Source: Trinickia terrae (GTDB lineage: Bacteria; Pseudomonadota; Gammaproteobacteria; Burkholderiales; Burkholderiaceae). Taken from it: a stretch of DNA of 64,000 bases. Below, piece by piece: positions 39,357 to 53,373 of the stretch; positions within the stretch are counted from its first letter, which is position 1, and the number at the start of each line of letters is the position of its first letter. The DNA is taken from positions 1 to 64,000 of the forward strand of contig NZ_SWJE01000003.1 in the NCBI RefSeq assembly GCF_005144415.1. The letters are read 5' to 3'. The notes beneath the pieces were generated by a model. That model did not search any database and had not been told where the DNA came from. It worked only from the letters and a program-made list of their open reading frames with translations. A program made the position numbers and the translations under genes.

Positions 39357-40120
39357 TCAGCGCTATCGGACGCTGGGTGACTGGCGGCCTCGAGCAGGCC
39401 GGGTACGCGACGCGCATGTTCGTGCGCCTCGTGCTCGAGTTCTTCCCGCTCCTGCGCCGGCCGCGCCTTGTCACAAAGCAGATCCACTTCGTCGGTAACT
39501 ATTCGCTAGTGATCATCGCGGTCTCGGGCCTGTTCGTCGGCTTCGTGCTTGGCCTGCAGGGGTATTACACGCTCAACCGCTACGGCTCCGAGCAGGCGCT
39601 GGGCCTCCTGGTCGCGCTGTCGCTCGTGCGCGAGCTCGGGCCGGTCGTCACCGCGCTCCTGTTCGCGGGCCGCGCGGGCACGTCGCTGACCGCCGAGATC
39701 GGCCTCATGAAGGCGGGCGAGCAGCTGACGGCGCTCGAAATGATGGCCGTCGATCCGCTCAAGAACGTCATCGCTCCACGCATGTGGGCCGGGATCATCT
39801 CGATGCCGATCCTCGCTGCGATCTTCAGCGCGGTCGGCATCTTCGGCGGCTACGTGGTCGGCGTGATCATGATCGGCGTCGACTCGGGTTCGTTCTGGTC
39901 GCAGATGCAGGGCGGGGTGGACGTCTGGCGCGATGTCGGCAACGGCGTTATCAAGAGCATCGTGTTCGGTTTCGCGGTGACGTTCGTCGCGCTCTTCCAG
40001 GGCTACGAAGCCAAGCCGACGCCGGAAGGCGTCTCGCGCGCGACGACCAAGACGGTCGTCTACGCGTCGCTGGCCGTGCTCGGACTCGATTTCCTGCTGA
40101 CGGCCTTGATGTTCAGCTAA
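39353..40120 (+). CDS. mlaE: Mla lipid transport permease MlaE
   Basis: 255-residue MlaE/PermE protein, the membrane subunit of the lipid transporter. Five hydrophobic segments and the conserved [25 protein letters not shown] block are visible. ATGA overlap with mlaF. Confidence 0.95.
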   Translation: MISAIGRWVTGGLEQAGYATRMFVRLVLEFFPLLRRPRLVTKQIHFVGNYSLVIIAVSGLFVGFVLGLQGYYTLNRYGSEQALGLLVALSLVRELGPVVTALLFAGRAGTSLTAEIGLMKAGEQLTALEMMAVDPLKNVIAPRMWAGIISMPILAAIFSAVGIFGGYVVGVIMIGVDSGSFWSQMQGGVDVWRDVGNGVIKSIVFGFAVTFVALFQGYEAKPTPEGVSRATTKTVVYASLAVLGLDFLLTALMFS

Positions 40121-40204
40121 GCCGGCGTGCGGGTGGAACGAGCGGCGCTTCGAAGCGCGCAGCGTCCGCCGGATGCCGCAGCCATGGTTTCTATTGGGAT
40201 GACG

Positions 40205-40738
40205 ATGAAAAAGAATGCTCTCGACTTCTGGGTCGGCCTGTTCGTGGTGCTGGGCTTTATCGCGGTGCTGTTCCTCGCGCTGAAGGCCGGCAACATGAGC
40301 TCGCTGTCGTTCCAGGCGACCTATCCCGTCAAGCTCAAGTTCGACAACATCGGCGGGCTCAAGGCGCGTGCGCCGGTGAAGAGCGCGGGCGTGGTGGTCG
40401 GCCGGGTCGCATCGATCGGCTTCGACACGAACACCTACCAGGCGCTCGTCACAATTGACATCGACAAGCAGTACCCTTTCCCGAAGGACACGTCGGCGAA
40501 GATCCTCACGGCGGGCCTGCTCGGCGAGCAGTACATCGGCCTCGATCCGGGCGGCGACAGCGAAATGCTGAAGTCCGGCGACACGATTTCGATGACTCAA
40601 TCGGCTATCGTGCTCGAGAACGTCATCGGACAGTTTTTATATAGCAAGGCAGCGGATTCGGGTGCGTCGAAGTCCCCGGCATCGTCCGCGCCTGCCGCCG
40701 CTCCGGCGCCGGCGCCTGCGTCGGGCGCCGGGGGCTAG
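40205..40738 (+). CDS. mlaD: Mla periplasmic MCE protein MlaD
   Basis: 177-residue inner-membrane-anchored MCE protein that forms a hexameric ring for lipid passage. N-terminal membrane helix (FWVGLFVVLGFIAVLFLALKA) then one MCE domain with FDNIGGLKARAPVKSAGVVVG and the pore-lining loop LTAGLLGEQYIGL. It ends in a Pro/Ala-rich tail. Start at 40205; ATG 40199 is equally possible. Confidence 0.95.
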   Translation: MKKNALDFWVGLFVVLGFIAVLFLALKAGNMSSLSFQATYPVKLKFDNIGGLKARAPVKSAGVVVGRVASIGFDTNTYQALVTIDIDKQYPFPKDTSAKILTAGLLGEQYIGLDPGGDSEMLKSGDTISMTQSAIVLENVIGQFLYSKAADSGASKSPASSAPAAAPAPAPASGAGG

Positions 40739-40769
40739 GGCTGGCGAGCCAGTTTCAGGAGAACAAGAA

Positions 40770-41735
40770 ATGCAAACCACATGCATCAGAAACGCGGCGC
40801 TCGCGCTCGCGGTAGCCGCTTTGGCCGGCTGCGCGACCGTGCAGACGCCGACGAAGGGTGACCCATTCGAGGGCTTCAACCGCACGGTGTTCACGTTCAA
40901 CGACACCGTCGATACCTACGCGCTCAAGCCGGCCGCGAAGGGCTATCAATGGGCGGTGCCGCAGCCGGTGCGCACGAGCGTCACGAACTTCTTCTCGAAC
41001 ATCGGCGATGTCTACATCGCGGCGAACAACCTGTTGCAATTGAAGATCGCCGACGGCGTCGGCGACATCATGCGCTTCACGATCAACACGGTGTTCGGCG
41101 TGGGCGGCCTGTTCGACGTCGCGACGCTCGCCAAGCTGCCGAAGCACACGGCCGACATGGGCTTGACGCTCGGCCACTACGGCGTGCCGCCGGGCCCGTA
41201 CCTCGTGCTGCCGCTGTTCGGCCCGAGCACTGCGCGCGATGCGGTCGGGCTGATCGGGGACTACTTCGGCAACCCGTTAACGTACGTCGAGCCGTCGTCG
41301 GTCAGCTGGGCGCTGTACGGCGTGAACCTGATCAACACGCGCGCCAACCTGCTGCAGACCGGCGACGTGCTGAGCGGCGCCGCGCTGGACAAATACTCGT
41401 TCATCCGTAATGCGTATTTGCAGCGCCGCCAGTACCTGATCTCGGACGGCAATGCCAATGCGGCCTTGCCGAACTACGACCAGTCGCTGCCGAATTACGG
41501 CGCAGAAGGCGCCGCGGCGGCAGCCCCGGCTTCGGGGGCGGCTGCCGCACAGGCCGCGTCGAGCGCCGGGGCGGCAAACGCGGTGCCGGCGGCAGCCGCA
41601 TCGGGCGCTTCGGGTGTCGAGGCGACCACGCCGGCAACGCCCGGTGGCCCGGACGGGGGGGCTCAGCAAGTGCCAGCGCAGCAGTACGTGCCGCCGTCGC
41701 AGGGCGTACCGTCGCTGCACCTGCACTTGCCGTGA
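40770..41735 (+). CDS. mlaA: Outer-membrane lipoprotein MlaA (VacJ) with long Ala/Pro-rich tail
   Basis: 321-residue lipoprotein (lipobox LAGC, Cys21) that removes phospholipids from the outer leaflet and passes them to MlaC. DPFEGFNRTVFTFNDTVD and LPLFGPSTARDAVG are family hallmarks. The MlaA domain ends near residue 245; the last ~75 residues are low-complexity Ala/Gly/Pro-rich sequence absent from E. coli MlaA. TCAGGAGAA lies upstream of ATG 40770. Confidence 0.95.
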   Translation: MQTTCIRNAALALAVAALAGCATVQTPTKGDPFEGFNRTVFTFNDTVDTYALKPAAKGYQWAVPQPVRTSVTNFFSNIGDVYIAANNLLQLKIADGVGDIMRFTINTVFGVGGLFDVATLAKLPKHTADMGLTLGHYGVPPGPYLVLPLFGPSTARDAVGLIGDYFGNPLTYVEPSSVSWALYGVNLINTRANLLQTGDVLSGAALDKYSFIRNAYLQRRQYLISDGNANAALPNYDQSLPNYGAEGAAAAAPASGAAAAQAASSAGAANAVPAAAASGASGVEATTPATPGGPDGGAQQVPAQQYVPPSQGVPSLHLHLP

Positions 41736-41877
41736 CCGGCAAGCAACCTCGGCGTGAGACGCGGATAATGCGCAGGTAACAGTTCGAGACAAAATTCACC
41801 GTTTCGCGCTAGGCAAACCGCTGAACTCACGCCAAGCTGGGGGCTCCAACGCTAGCATTCTTATTCATCCAAGGCAG

Positions 41878-42513
41878 ATGATGAAAAAATTTTTCCTGAT
41901 TTCTCTCTTCACCGCGTTTTTTTCCTTCGGTGGCGTGGCGTTCGCGCAAACCGTCGATACCAACTCGCCTGACGGCATGGTCAAGACCGTCACGCAGCAG
42001 GTCCTCGACACCATCAAGTCCGATCCGACGATCAAGAACGGCGACATCAACCGCGTGACGCAGCTCGTCAACGAGAAGATCCTGCCCTACATCGATTTTC
42101 GCCGCACGACGATGCTCGCCACGGGCCGCGCCTGGCGCACGGCGACGCCGCAGCAGCAGGACCAACTGGTCGAGCAGTTCAAGATGCTGCTGATCCGCAC
42201 CTACGCCGGCGCGCTCTCGCAAGTGCGCGATCAACAGATCCAGTACAAGCCGTTCCGCGCGAATCCCGACGACACCGACGTCGTCGTGCGCTCGGTCGTG
42301 ATGGGCAGCGGCCAGCCGATCGAGCTCGACTATCGCCTGTACAAGACGCCGCAAGGCTGGCGTGTCTACGACCTGAACGTGCTCGGCGCGTGGCTGATCC
42401 AGACGTATCAGCAGCAGTTCAACGAGAAGATTCAGCAAAGCGGCGTCGACGGGCTGATCCAGTTCCTCACGCAGCGCAACCAGCAGCTTGCCGCAGGCAA
42501 GCAAGCATCGTGA
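41878..42513 (+). CDS. mlaC: Periplasmic phospholipid carrier MlaC
   Basis: 211-residue soluble lipid chaperone shuttling between MlaA and MlaD. A signal peptide (1-23, ending VAFAQ) is followed by the MlaC fold with ILPYIDFRRTTMLATGRAWRTATPQQQ, the family signature. Adjacent ATG codons at 41878 and 41881 make the first residue ambiguous. The stop overlaps the mlaB GTG. Confidence 0.95.
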   Translation: MMKKFFLISLFTAFFSFGGVAFAQTVDTNSPDGMVKTVTQQVLDTIKSDPTIKNGDINRVTQLVNEKILPYIDFRRTTMLATGRAWRTATPQQQDQLVEQFKMLLIRTYAGALSQVRDQQIQYKPFRANPDDTDVVVRSVVMGSGQPIELDYRLYKTPQGWRVYDLNVLGAWLIQTYQQQFNEKIQQSGVDGLIQFLTQRNQQLAAGKQAS

Positions 42514-42812
42514 GCCGCTTCAGTACGGGCACGACGCTGACCCACGCGAGCGCGAAGGCGGCGCTTGCGGCGGGGCTCAATGAGATCGGCGGCGGCGCGG
42601 CCGGCGTCGATTGCGCGCCGCTCACGCAATTCGATTCCTCCGCGCTCGCCGTCCTGCTCGCGTGGCAGCGCGCCGCGCAGGCGCGCGGCACGGTTCTCGA
42701 TATCGTCAATCTTCCTGCCGGCCTTGCGAGTCTCGCGCAAGCCTACGGCGTCGACACCCTGCTGTCGGCCCGGCATCGACCCTCGCTCGACACCGCTCCT
42801 GCGCCGCTTTGA
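42510..42812 (+). CDS. mlaB: STAS-domain protein MlaB
   Basis: 100-residue cytoplasmic STAS protein that binds MlaF and is needed for its activity. The STAS core VDCAPLTQFDSSALAVLLAWQRAA contains the conserved D-S-S triad on the binding helix. GTG 42510 overlaps the mlaC stop by four bases, completing mlaFEDACB. Confidence 0.9.
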   Translation: MSRFSTGTTLTHASAKAALAAGLNEIGGGAAGVDCAPLTQFDSSALAVLLAWQRAAQARGTVLDIVNLPAGLASLAQAYGVDTLLSARHRPSLDTAPAPL

Positions 42813-42994
42813 CGCCCGCTTTGACGCCCGCTTGCCGCCGCGAGCGCGGCTTCGCGGTCTCGGCGGCAAAAGCCGGCTTCGGCCGACTTGTCCTATAATC
42901 AAACGTTTTTTGGGGCATTCAACCGGCCCCAATTCCGTTCCCGCTTTCACCTGTTCGCACCTGATAGGCGCCGCCGCTCGGGCCGCGCATACCC

Positions 42995-43917
<923 letters not shown>

Positions 43918-43921
<4 letters not shown>

Positions 43922-44673
43922 GCGGTTTCCGTACGCTGTTCTACAAAGAAATCCTGCGCTTCTGGAAGGTGTCGTTCCAGACGGTGCTGGCGCCCGTCGT
44001 CACCGCGCTGCTCTACCTGACGATCTTCGGCCACGCGCTCTCCGGGCATGTCGAGGTCTACCCCGGCGTCGAGTACACGAGCTTCCTGATCCCCGGCCTC
44101 GTGATGATGAGCGTGCTGCAGAACGCGTTCGCCAACAGCTCGTCGTCGCTGATCCAATCGAAGATCACCGGCAACCTCGTGTTCGTGCTGCTGCCGCCGC
44201 TCGGGCATTGGGAGATGTTCAGCGCCTACGTGCTGGCCGCGGTCGTGCGCGGGCTCAGCGTCGGGCTCGGTGTGTTCGTCGTGACGATCTGGTTCGTTCC
44301 GATGAGCTTCGCGGCGCCGCTCTACATCATTGCGTTCGCGGTGCTCGGCTCGGCGATTCTCGGCACGCTGGGGCTCATCGCCGGCATCTGGGCCGAGAAG
44401 TTCGACCAGCTCGCCGCGTTCCAGAACTTCCTGATCATGCCGCTCACGTTCCTCTCGGGCGTGTTCTATTCGACGCATACGCTGCCGCCCGTGTGGCGCG
44501 AGGTGTCGCGGCTCAATCCGTTTTTCTACATGATCGACGGCTTTCGCTTCGGGTTCTTCGGGCTGTCGGATATCGATCCGCTAGTGAGCCTCGCGATCGT
44601 CGGCGGTTTCTTCGTGGTGCTGGCTGTGATCGCGATGCGGCTGCTCGCGTCCGGCTACAAGCTGCGTCACTGA
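43918..44673 (+). CDS. ABC-2 type transporter permease (YadH-like)
   Basis: 251-residue integral membrane protein with six hydrophobic helices and the ABC-2 pattern SFLIPGLVMMSVLQNAFANSSSS and FLSGVFYSTHTLPPVWR. It pairs with the ATPase upstream and lies 26 bases ahead of ibaG. Confidence 0.92.
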
Positions 44674-44699
44674 ATAGCGTCATAGAGAAGGAGCATTCC

Positions 44700-44939
44700 A
44701 TGTTGCCGACTCCCGAACAGGTCAAGCAATACATCGAAGCCGGCCTCGCGTGCCAGCACCTCGAAGTCGAAGGCGACGGCCAGCATTTCTTCGCGACCAT
44801 CGTCTCCGATGCGTTCGAAGGCAAGCGGCTGATCCAACGGCATCAACTCGTCTACGCGGCGCTCGGCGAGCGCATGCGTGAAGAAATCCACGCGCTCAGC
44901 ATGAAAACGCTGACGCCCGCCGAATGGCAACCCGCATAA
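44700..44939 (+). CDS. ibaG: BolA-family protein IbaG (YrbA)
   Basis: 79-residue BolA/IbaG protein, a partner of monothiol glutaredoxins in Fe-S handling. CQHLEVEGDGQHFFATIVS and GKRLIQRHQLVYAALGERM carry the usual metal-ligand Cys/His positions. AGAAGGAGC lies 6-14 bases before the ATG. It precedes murA as in many proteobacteria. Confidence 0.93.
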   Translation: MLPTPEQVKQYIEAGLACQHLEVEGDGQHFFATIVSDAFEGKRLIQRHQLVYAALGERMREEIHALSMKTLTPAEWQPA

Positions 44940-46975
<2,036 letters not shown>

Positions 46976-47013
46976 CGCTCAATCGGGCGCGCCTTACCGA
47001 AACGGATATCAGC

Positions 47014-48336
47014 ATGTCTCTCAAGATTCGCAAACTCGACTCCAGCACCGGCGGTTTCCAGGCGGCGCTGCGCGCGGTGCTCGCGTTCGAGGCGAGCGAG
47101 GATGAAGCGATCGAGCGCTCGGTCGCCGAGATCCTGGCCGACGTGAAGGCGCGCGGCGACGCGGCCGTGCTCGACTACACGAACCGCTTCGATCGCCTGC
47201 AGGCGGCGAGCGTCGCGGCGCTCGAGCTGCCGCATGCCGAGCTGGAAGCGGCGCTCGAAGGGCTCGAGCCGAAGCGCCGCGCGGCGCTCGAAGCGGCGGC
47301 GGCGCGCGTGCGCGCGTATCACGAGAAGCAGAAGATCGAATGCGGCAGCCATAGCTGGCAGTACACGGAAGCCGACGGCACGGTGCTCGGCCAGAAGGTG
47401 ACGCCGCTCGATCGCGCCGGCATCTACGTGCCGGGCGGCAAGGCGGCGTATCCGTCGTCGGTGCTGATGAACGCGATCCCGGCGCGCGTCGCCGGCGTGC
47501 GCGAGATCGTCATGGTTGTGCCGACGCCCGACGGCGTGAAGAACGAGCTCGTGCTCGCGGCGGCGCTGCTGGGCGGCGTCGATCGGGTGTTCACGATCGG
47601 CGGCGCGCAAGCGGTCGGCGCGCTCGCGTATGGCACCGACGCGATTCCGCAAGTCGACAAGATCTGCGGCCCGGGCAACGCCTACGTCGCGTCGGCGAAG
47701 CGCCGCGTGTTCGGCACGGTCGGCATCGACATGATCGCCGGGCCGTCGGAAATCCTCGTGATCTGCGACGGCACGACCGATCCGCGCTGGGTCGCGATGG
47801 ACCTGTTCTCGCAGGCCGAGCACGACGAGCTCGCGCAATCGATCCTGCTGTGCCCGGACGATGCGTTCATCGCTCGCGTCGAAGAGGCGATCAACGAACT
47901 CCTGCCGGCGATGCCGCGCCGCGACGTGATCCAGCAGTCGCTCGAAGGCCGCGGCGCGCTGATCAGGGTGCGCGACATGGCCGAAGCCTGCGCGATCGCC
48001 AACGACATCGCGCCCGAGCACCTGGAGATCTCCGCTCTGGATCCGCAGCAATGGGCGCGCGAGATCCGCCACGCGGGCGCGATCTTCCTCGGCCGCTACA
48101 CGAGCGAAAGCCTCGGCGACTATTGCGCGGGTCCGAACCACGTGCTGCCGACTTCGCGCACGGCGCGTTTTTCGTCGCCGCTCGGCGTCTATGATTTCTT
48201 CAAGCGTTCGAGCGTGATCGAAGTCAGCGCCGAGGGCGCGCAGACGCTTGGCGAGATCGCCGCGGAACTCGCGTACGGCGAAGGGCTGCAGGCGCACGCC
48301 AGGAGCGCCGAATACCGGATGAAGCAGACCGGCTGA
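47014..48336 (+). CDS. hisD: Histidinol dehydrogenase HisD
   Basis: 440-residue zinc enzyme that oxidises L-histidinol to histidine in two NAD steps. Signature block [24 protein letters not shown], zinc-ligand region [11 protein letters not shown] and the [17 protein letters not shown] segment are present. Second gene of the his block, 38 bases after hisG. Confidence 0.96.
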   Translation: MSLKIRKLDSSTGGFQAALRAVLAFEASEDEAIERSVAEILADVKARGDAAVLDYTNRFDRLQAASVAALELPHAELEAALEGLEPKRRAALEAAAARVRAYHEKQKIECGSHSWQYTEADGTVLGQKVTPLDRAGIYVPGGKAAYPSSVLMNAIPARVAGVREIVMVVPTPDGVKNELVLAAALLGGVDRVFTIGGAQAVGALAYGTDAIPQVDKICGPGNAYVASAKRRVFGTVGIDMIAGPSEILVICDGTTDPRWVAMDLFSQAEHDELAQSILLCPDDAFIARVEEAINELLPAMPRRDVIQQSLEGRGALIRVRDMAEACAIANDIAPEHLEISALDPQQWAREIRHAGAIFLGRYTSESLGDYCAGPNHVLPTSRTARFSSPLGVYDFFKRSSVIEVSAEGAQTLGEIAAELAYGEGLQAHARSAEYRMKQTG

Positions 48337-48432
48337 CGCTCTGCACAGTAGTCAATAAAAAGAACTCGCTAACCAGGGCGGCCACCAGGGCGCAGCCCTT
48401 TGAGCCGGCGCCGGCTGCGCCGGCCTCCGACC

Positions 48433-49503
48433 ATGACGACACCACAAGACATCATTCGCCGCGATGTGCTCTCGATGACGGGCTATCCGGTGCCGGACGC
48501 GACGGGCTTCGTGAAGCTCGACGCGATGGAGAACCCTTTTCCGCTGCCCGAGGCGCTTGCGGCGCAGCTCGGCGAGCATCTCGCCGGCGTTGCGCTGAAC
48601 CGCTATCCGGCGCCGCGGCCGGCTGCGCTGATCGACAAGATCAAGCGCGTGATGCAGGTGCCGGCTGGCTGCGACGTGCTGCTCGGCAACGGCTCGGACG
48701 AGATCATCAGCATGATGTCGATGGCCTGCGCGAAGCCGGGCGCCAAGGTGCTCGCGCCGGTGCCGGGCTTCGTGATGTACCAGATGTCGGCCAAGTTCGC
48801 GCAGATGGAGTTCGTCGGCGTGCCGCTGAAGGAAGACCTCGCGCTCGATACCGATGCGATGATTGCCGCCATCGCCGAGCACGAGCCGGCGATCGTCTAC
48901 CTCGCCTATCCGAACAACCCGACCGGCACGCTCTACGGGCAGGAAGAAATGGAGCGCATCATCGCGGCGGCGAACAAGAGCCTCGTCGTGATCGACGAGG
49001 CGTACCAGCCTTTCGCGCAGCAAAGCTGGATGCCGCGCGCGGGCGATTTCGACAATGTCGTCGTGATGCGCACGGTGTCGAAGTTGGGGCTCGCGGGCAT
49101 CCGCCTGGGCTATCTGGCCGGCGCGCCGGCCTGGCTCGCCGAGTTCGACAAGGTGCGCCCGCCCTACAACGTGAACGTGCTCACTCAAGCGACGGCGGAT
49201 TTCCTGCTCGATCACGTCGACGTGCTCGACGCCCAGGCCGCCGAATTGCGCGCGGAACGCACCAAACTGGCGCATGCGGTCGGCGCCCTGCCGGGCACGA
49301 CCGTGTTCCCGAGCTCGGGTAACTTCCTGCTCGTGCGCGTGCCGGATGCCGCCGCCACGTTCGATACGCTGCTGACCGCGCGGGTTCTGATCAAAAACGT
49401 GAGTAAAATGCACCCATTGCTGGCCAATTGCGTGCGTTTGACCGTCGGCTCTCCCGAAGAAAACGCGCAACTGCTGGCGGCATTGAAGCTCGTGTTGAAA
49501 TGA
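48433..49503 (+). CDS. hisC: Histidinol-phosphate aminotransferase HisC
   Basis: 356-residue PLP aminotransferase of fold type I. NPTGTLYG and the PLP-lysine region [17 protein letters not shown] are visible. Start at ATG 48433; an 11-codon longer frame has no better support. The 96-base gap after hisD carries a GC-rich inverted repeat near 48410 but no gene. Confidence 0.95.
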   Translation: MTTPQDIIRRDVLSMTGYPVPDATGFVKLDAMENPFPLPEALAAQLGEHLAGVALNRYPAPRPAALIDKIKRVMQVPAGCDVLLGNGSDEIISMMSMACAKPGAKVLAPVPGFVMYQMSAKFAQMEFVGVPLKEDLALDTDAMIAAIAEHEPAIVYLAYPNNPTGTLYGQEEMERIIAAANKSLVVIDEAYQPFAQQSWMPRAGDFDNVVVMRTVSKLGLAGIRLGYLAGAPAWLAEFDKVRPPYNVNVLTQATADFLLDHVDVLDAQAAELRAERTKLAHAVGALPGTTVFPSSGNFLLVRVPDAAATFDTLLTARVLIKNVSKMHPLLANCVRLTVGSPEENAQLLAALKLVLK

Positions 49504-49599
49504 TTCGAAAGCCGGTTGCGCGCTGATCCACCGAAAGGAAGCGCGGCCGGTATCTGTCCACCCGCATCTCCTATTTTCTTGCTTACTTAGAGGTCCCCC

Positions 49600-50187
49600 A
49601 TGCGCGTTGCGGAAGTCGTTCGCAATACCAGCGAAACGCAGATCCGTGTGAAGATCAATCTGGACGGCACCGGCCAGCAGAAGCTCGCCACCGGCGTGCC
49701 GTTCCTCGACCACATGCTCGACCAGATCGCGCGGCATGGGTTGATCGATCTGGACATCGAGGCGCATGGCGACCTGCATATCGACGACCACCACACCGTC
49801 GAAGACACCGGCATCACGCTCGGCCAGGCCGTCGCGAAGGCGGTCGGCGACAAGAAGGGCATCCGCCGCTACGGCCACGCCTACGTGCCGCTCGACGAGG
49901 CGCTCTCACGCGTGGTCATCGATTTCTCGGGCCGTCCGGGCCTCGAATTCCACGTGCCGTTCACGCGCCCGCGCATCGGCAACTTCGATGTCGATTTGTC
50001 CATCGAGTTCTTCCGCGGCTTCGTGAACCATGCAGGCGTGACGCTCCATATCGACAACCTGCGCGGGCTCAATGCGCACCACCAGATGGAAACCGTCTTC
50101 AAGGCGTTCGGCCGCGCGCTGCGCATGGCCGTCGAGGTGGACGAGCGCGCGGCGGGGCAGATTCCGTCGACCAAGGGCAGTCTCTAA
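49600..50187 (+). CDS. hisB: Imidazoleglycerol-phosphate dehydratase HisB (monofunctional)
   Basis: 195-residue dehydratase; manganese-ligand motifs [23 protein letters not shown] and [15 protein letters not shown] are intact. It lacks the histidinol-phosphatase domain fused to HisB in E. coli, and no hisN is in the window. The stop codon falls in the first unit of a 14-base tandem repeat. Confidence 0.96.
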   Translation: MRVAEVVRNTSETQIRVKINLDGTGQQKLATGVPFLDHMLDQIARHGLIDLDIEAHGDLHIDDHHTVEDTGITLGQAVAKAVGDKKGIRRYGHAYVPLDEALSRVVIDFSGRPGLEFHVPFTRPRIGNFDVDLSIEFFRGFVNHAGVTLHIDNLRGLNAHHQMETVFKAFGRALRMAVEVDERAAGQIPSTKGSL

Positions 50188-50215
50188 GCGAGCCTCTCTA
50201 AGCGAGCCTCTCTAA
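50181..50215 (+). repeat. 14-base tandem repeat at the hisB stop
   Basis: TCTCTAAGCGAGCC is present at 50181-50194 and 50195-50208, followed by a half unit TCTCTAA (50209-50215). The first unit contains the hisB TAA, so each unit adds another in-frame-looking TAA. Confidence 0.85.
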
Positions 50216-50270
50216 AACCAAGCAAGAGAACCGGACCGGCGCGCGCTTCCATTCGCGTGCCGGCCTTGCG

Positions 50271-50891
50271 ATGGATCTTCTTAAATCGTTTATTTCGCTG
50301 CTGGCGCTGATCAACCCGGTCGGAGCCGTACCGTTCTTCCTGAGCCTGACGTCGCAGCAAACGGACGCCGAGCGGCGCCACACCATCCGTATTGCCTCGA
50401 TCTCGGTGTTCTGCGTGGTCGCGGTGACGACGCTGCTCGGGCAGCAGATCATCAGCTTCTTCGGCATCTCGGTCGGCTCGCTCGAAGTGGGCGGCGGGAT
50501 CATCATGCTGCTGATGGCGATCAACATGTTGAACGCGCAGATCGGCAACACGCGCTCGACGCCCGAAGAGCGCGACGAGGCCGAGTCGAAGAACAGCATC
50601 GCGGTCGTGCCGCTCGCGATTCCGCTCTTGACCGGGCCGGGCTCGATCAGCACGGTGATCGTCTATGCGGCGAGCTCGCACCATTGGTACGACCGGCTCG
50701 GGCTGATCGCGATCGGCGCGATTCTTGCGGCGATCTGCTTTTTTGCGCTGCGGCTTGCCGAGCCGATCGCCCGCTGGGTCGGGCAGACCGGGATCAATAT
50801 CGGCACGCGGTTGATGGGTTTGATGTTGTCGGCGCTGGCGGTGGAATTCATCGTCGACGGATTGAAGGCGTTGCTGCCTAACTTGAGATGA
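50271..50891 (+). CDS. MarC family inner-membrane protein
   Basis: 206 residues with six hydrophobic helices and the MarC start [22 protein letters not shown]. Despite the name, the family has no proven role in antibiotic resistance and its function is unknown. It lies between hisB and hisH and overlaps hisH by four bases (ATGA), so HisH translation may depend on it. Confidence 0.92.
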   Translation: MDLLKSFISLLALINPVGAVPFFLSLTSQQTDAERRHTIRIASISVFCVVAVTTLLGQQIISFFGISVGSLEVGGGIIMLLMAINMLNAQIGNTRSTPEERDEAESKNSIAVVPLAIPLLTGPGSISTVIVYAASSHHWYDRLGLIAIGAILAAICFFALRLAEPIARWVGQTGINIGTRLMGLMLSALAVEFIVDGLKALLPNLR

Positions 50892-51529
50892 AAACTTCGA
50901 TAGCGATTGTGGATTACGGGATGGGCAACCTGCGCTCGGTGGCGCAGGCGCTCAAGAAGGCCGCGCCCGAGGCGGACGTGGCGATCGTCGATAAGCCGGA
51001 GGCGATTCGCGCCGCCGACCGCGTCGTGCTGCCCGGTCAGGGCGCGATGCCCGACTGCATGCGCTGTCTGGGCGAGTCGGGGCTGCAGGAGGCGGTGATC
51101 GAGGCGTCGAAGACGAAGCCGCTGATGGGCGTGTGCGTCGGCGAGCAGATGCTGTTCGACTGGAGCGCCGAAGGCGATACGCGCGGCCTGGGCCTCTTGC
51201 CCGGCAAGGTGCTGCGCTTCGAGCTCGGCGGCAAGCTGCAGGACGACGGCTCGCGCTTCAAGGTCCCGCAGATGGGCTGGAACCGCGTGCGCCAGGCTGC
51301 GCCGCACCCGCTCTGGGACGGCGTGCCCGACGGCGGCTTCTTCTACTTCGTGCACAGCTACTACGTGGTGCCGGCCGATGCCGCGCACACGGCGGGCGAG
51401 ACAGACTACGGCGTCTCCTTTACGTCGGCGGTGGCGCGCGATAATCTTTTCGCGACCCAATTTCACCCCGAAAAGAGCGCTGAAGCGGGGCTGCGCATCT
51501 ACCGCAACTTCGTTCACTGGAACCCGTGA
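50888..51529 (+). CDS. hisH: Imidazole glycerol phosphate synthase glutaminase subunit HisH
   Basis: 213-residue class I amidotransferase that supplies ammonia to HisF. The triad is Cys83 (GVCVGEQML) with His and Glu in FHPEKS near the C-terminus; the oxyanion strand LPGQGA is present. Confidence 0.96.
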   Translation: MKTSIAIVDYGMGNLRSVAQALKKAAPEADVAIVDKPEAIRAADRVVLPGQGAMPDCMRCLGESGLQEAVIEASKTKPLMGVCVGEQMLFDWSAEGDTRGLGLLPGKVLRFELGGKLQDDGSRFKVPQMGWNRVRQAAPHPLWDGVPDGGFFYFVHSYYVVPADAAHTAGETDYGVSFTSAVARDNLFATQFHPEKSAEAGLRIYRNFVHWNP

Positions 51530-51719
51530 GTCTCATCCGCTCCTGCCGCCTGCGCGGATTGCACCGTTTTTTCGCGCCGGCGCGCGCGGCGCGACGCCAT
51601 CATCCTGTAATGTGTAGCGGGCAGGGCGCCGAAAGACTTGTACTAAACTAGCGAAACGGCGCGCTCGAGCCTCGGCGCCGTGGATTTTTCAACTTTTTCC
51701 CAGACTAGACGCGATTGCT

Positions 51720-52472
51720 ATGCTGCTGATTCCGGCCATCGACCTCAAAGACGGTCAGTGTGTGCGCCTCAAACAAGGCGATATGGACCAGGCGACGATT
51801 TTTTCCGAGGATCCGGCGGCAATGGCCCGACATTGGGTCGACCGCGGCGCGCGGCGGCTGCACCTCGTCGACCTGAACGGCGCGTTCGCCGGCAAGCCGA
51901 AGAACGAAGACGCGATCCGCGCGATCATCGAGGAGGTCGGCAACGAGATCCCGGTCCAGCTGGGCGGAGGCATCCGCGATCTGGAAACGATCGAGCGCTA
52001 TCTCGACGACGGCCTCTCGTTCGTGATCATCGGCACGGCCGCGGTGAAGAACCCCGGCTTCCTGCAGGACGCGTGCACCGCGTTCGGCGGGCACATCATC
52101 GTCGGGCTCGACGCCAAGGACGGGAAGGTCGCCACCGACGGCTGGAGCAAGCTCACCGGCCACGAAGTCGTCGACCTCGCGCAGAAGTTCGAGGACTACG
52201 GCTGCGAATCGATCATCTACACCGACATCGGCCGCGACGGGATGCTCCAGGGCATCAACATCGAAGCGACCGTGCGCCTCGCGCGCGCGGTGAAGATCCC
52301 GGTGATCGCGAGCGGCGGGCTGTCGAATCTCAACGATATCGACGCGCTCTGCGAGGTCGAGGGCGAAGGCATCGAAGGCGTGATCTGCGGCCGCGCGATC
52401 TACTCGGGCGACCTGGATTTCGCGGCGGCGCAGACCCGCGCCGACACGCTGCGCGAATCGGACGACGCCTGA
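51720..52472 (+). CDS. hisA: HisA, ProFAR isomerase
   Basis: 250-residue half-barrel-repeat enzyme that isomerises ProFAR to [19 protein letters not shown] carries the catalytic Asp, and the second half has [14 protein letters not shown] with the other Asp. A 190-base gap separates it from hisH and includes promoter-like TTGTACTAAACT near 51639, so an internal promoter is possible. Confidence 0.96.
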   Translation: MLLIPAIDLKDGQCVRLKQGDMDQATIFSEDPAAMARHWVDRGARRLHLVDLNGAFAGKPKNEDAIRAIIEEVGNEIPVQLGGGIRDLETIERYLDDGLSFVIIGTAAVKNPGFLQDACTAFGGHIIVGLDAKDGKVATDGWSKLTGHEVVDLAQKFEDYGCESIIYTDIGRDGMLQGINIEATVRLARAVKIPVIASGGLSNLNDIDALCEVEGEGIEGVICGRAIYSGDLDFAAAQTRADTLRESDDA

Positions 52473-52599
52473 CCTTTCGGCTGCTCGGCCGGCCGGACGC
52501 CCGCCCGCTCAGGTGGCGCGAATCAGGCGGCCACCTTGCCGGCTCACTCCGCCGCTCGCTCGAAGCGCAAGCGGCTTTACCCGCGGCATACGCACCATC

Positions 52600-53372
<773 letters not shown>

Positions 53373-53373
<1 letters not shown>

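Noticed and set aside
48405-48425. GC-rich inverted repeat before hisC as another copy of repeat A or B
   Set aside because: It lacks the CCCCGAGGGG core of A and the CCGGAGT arms of B.
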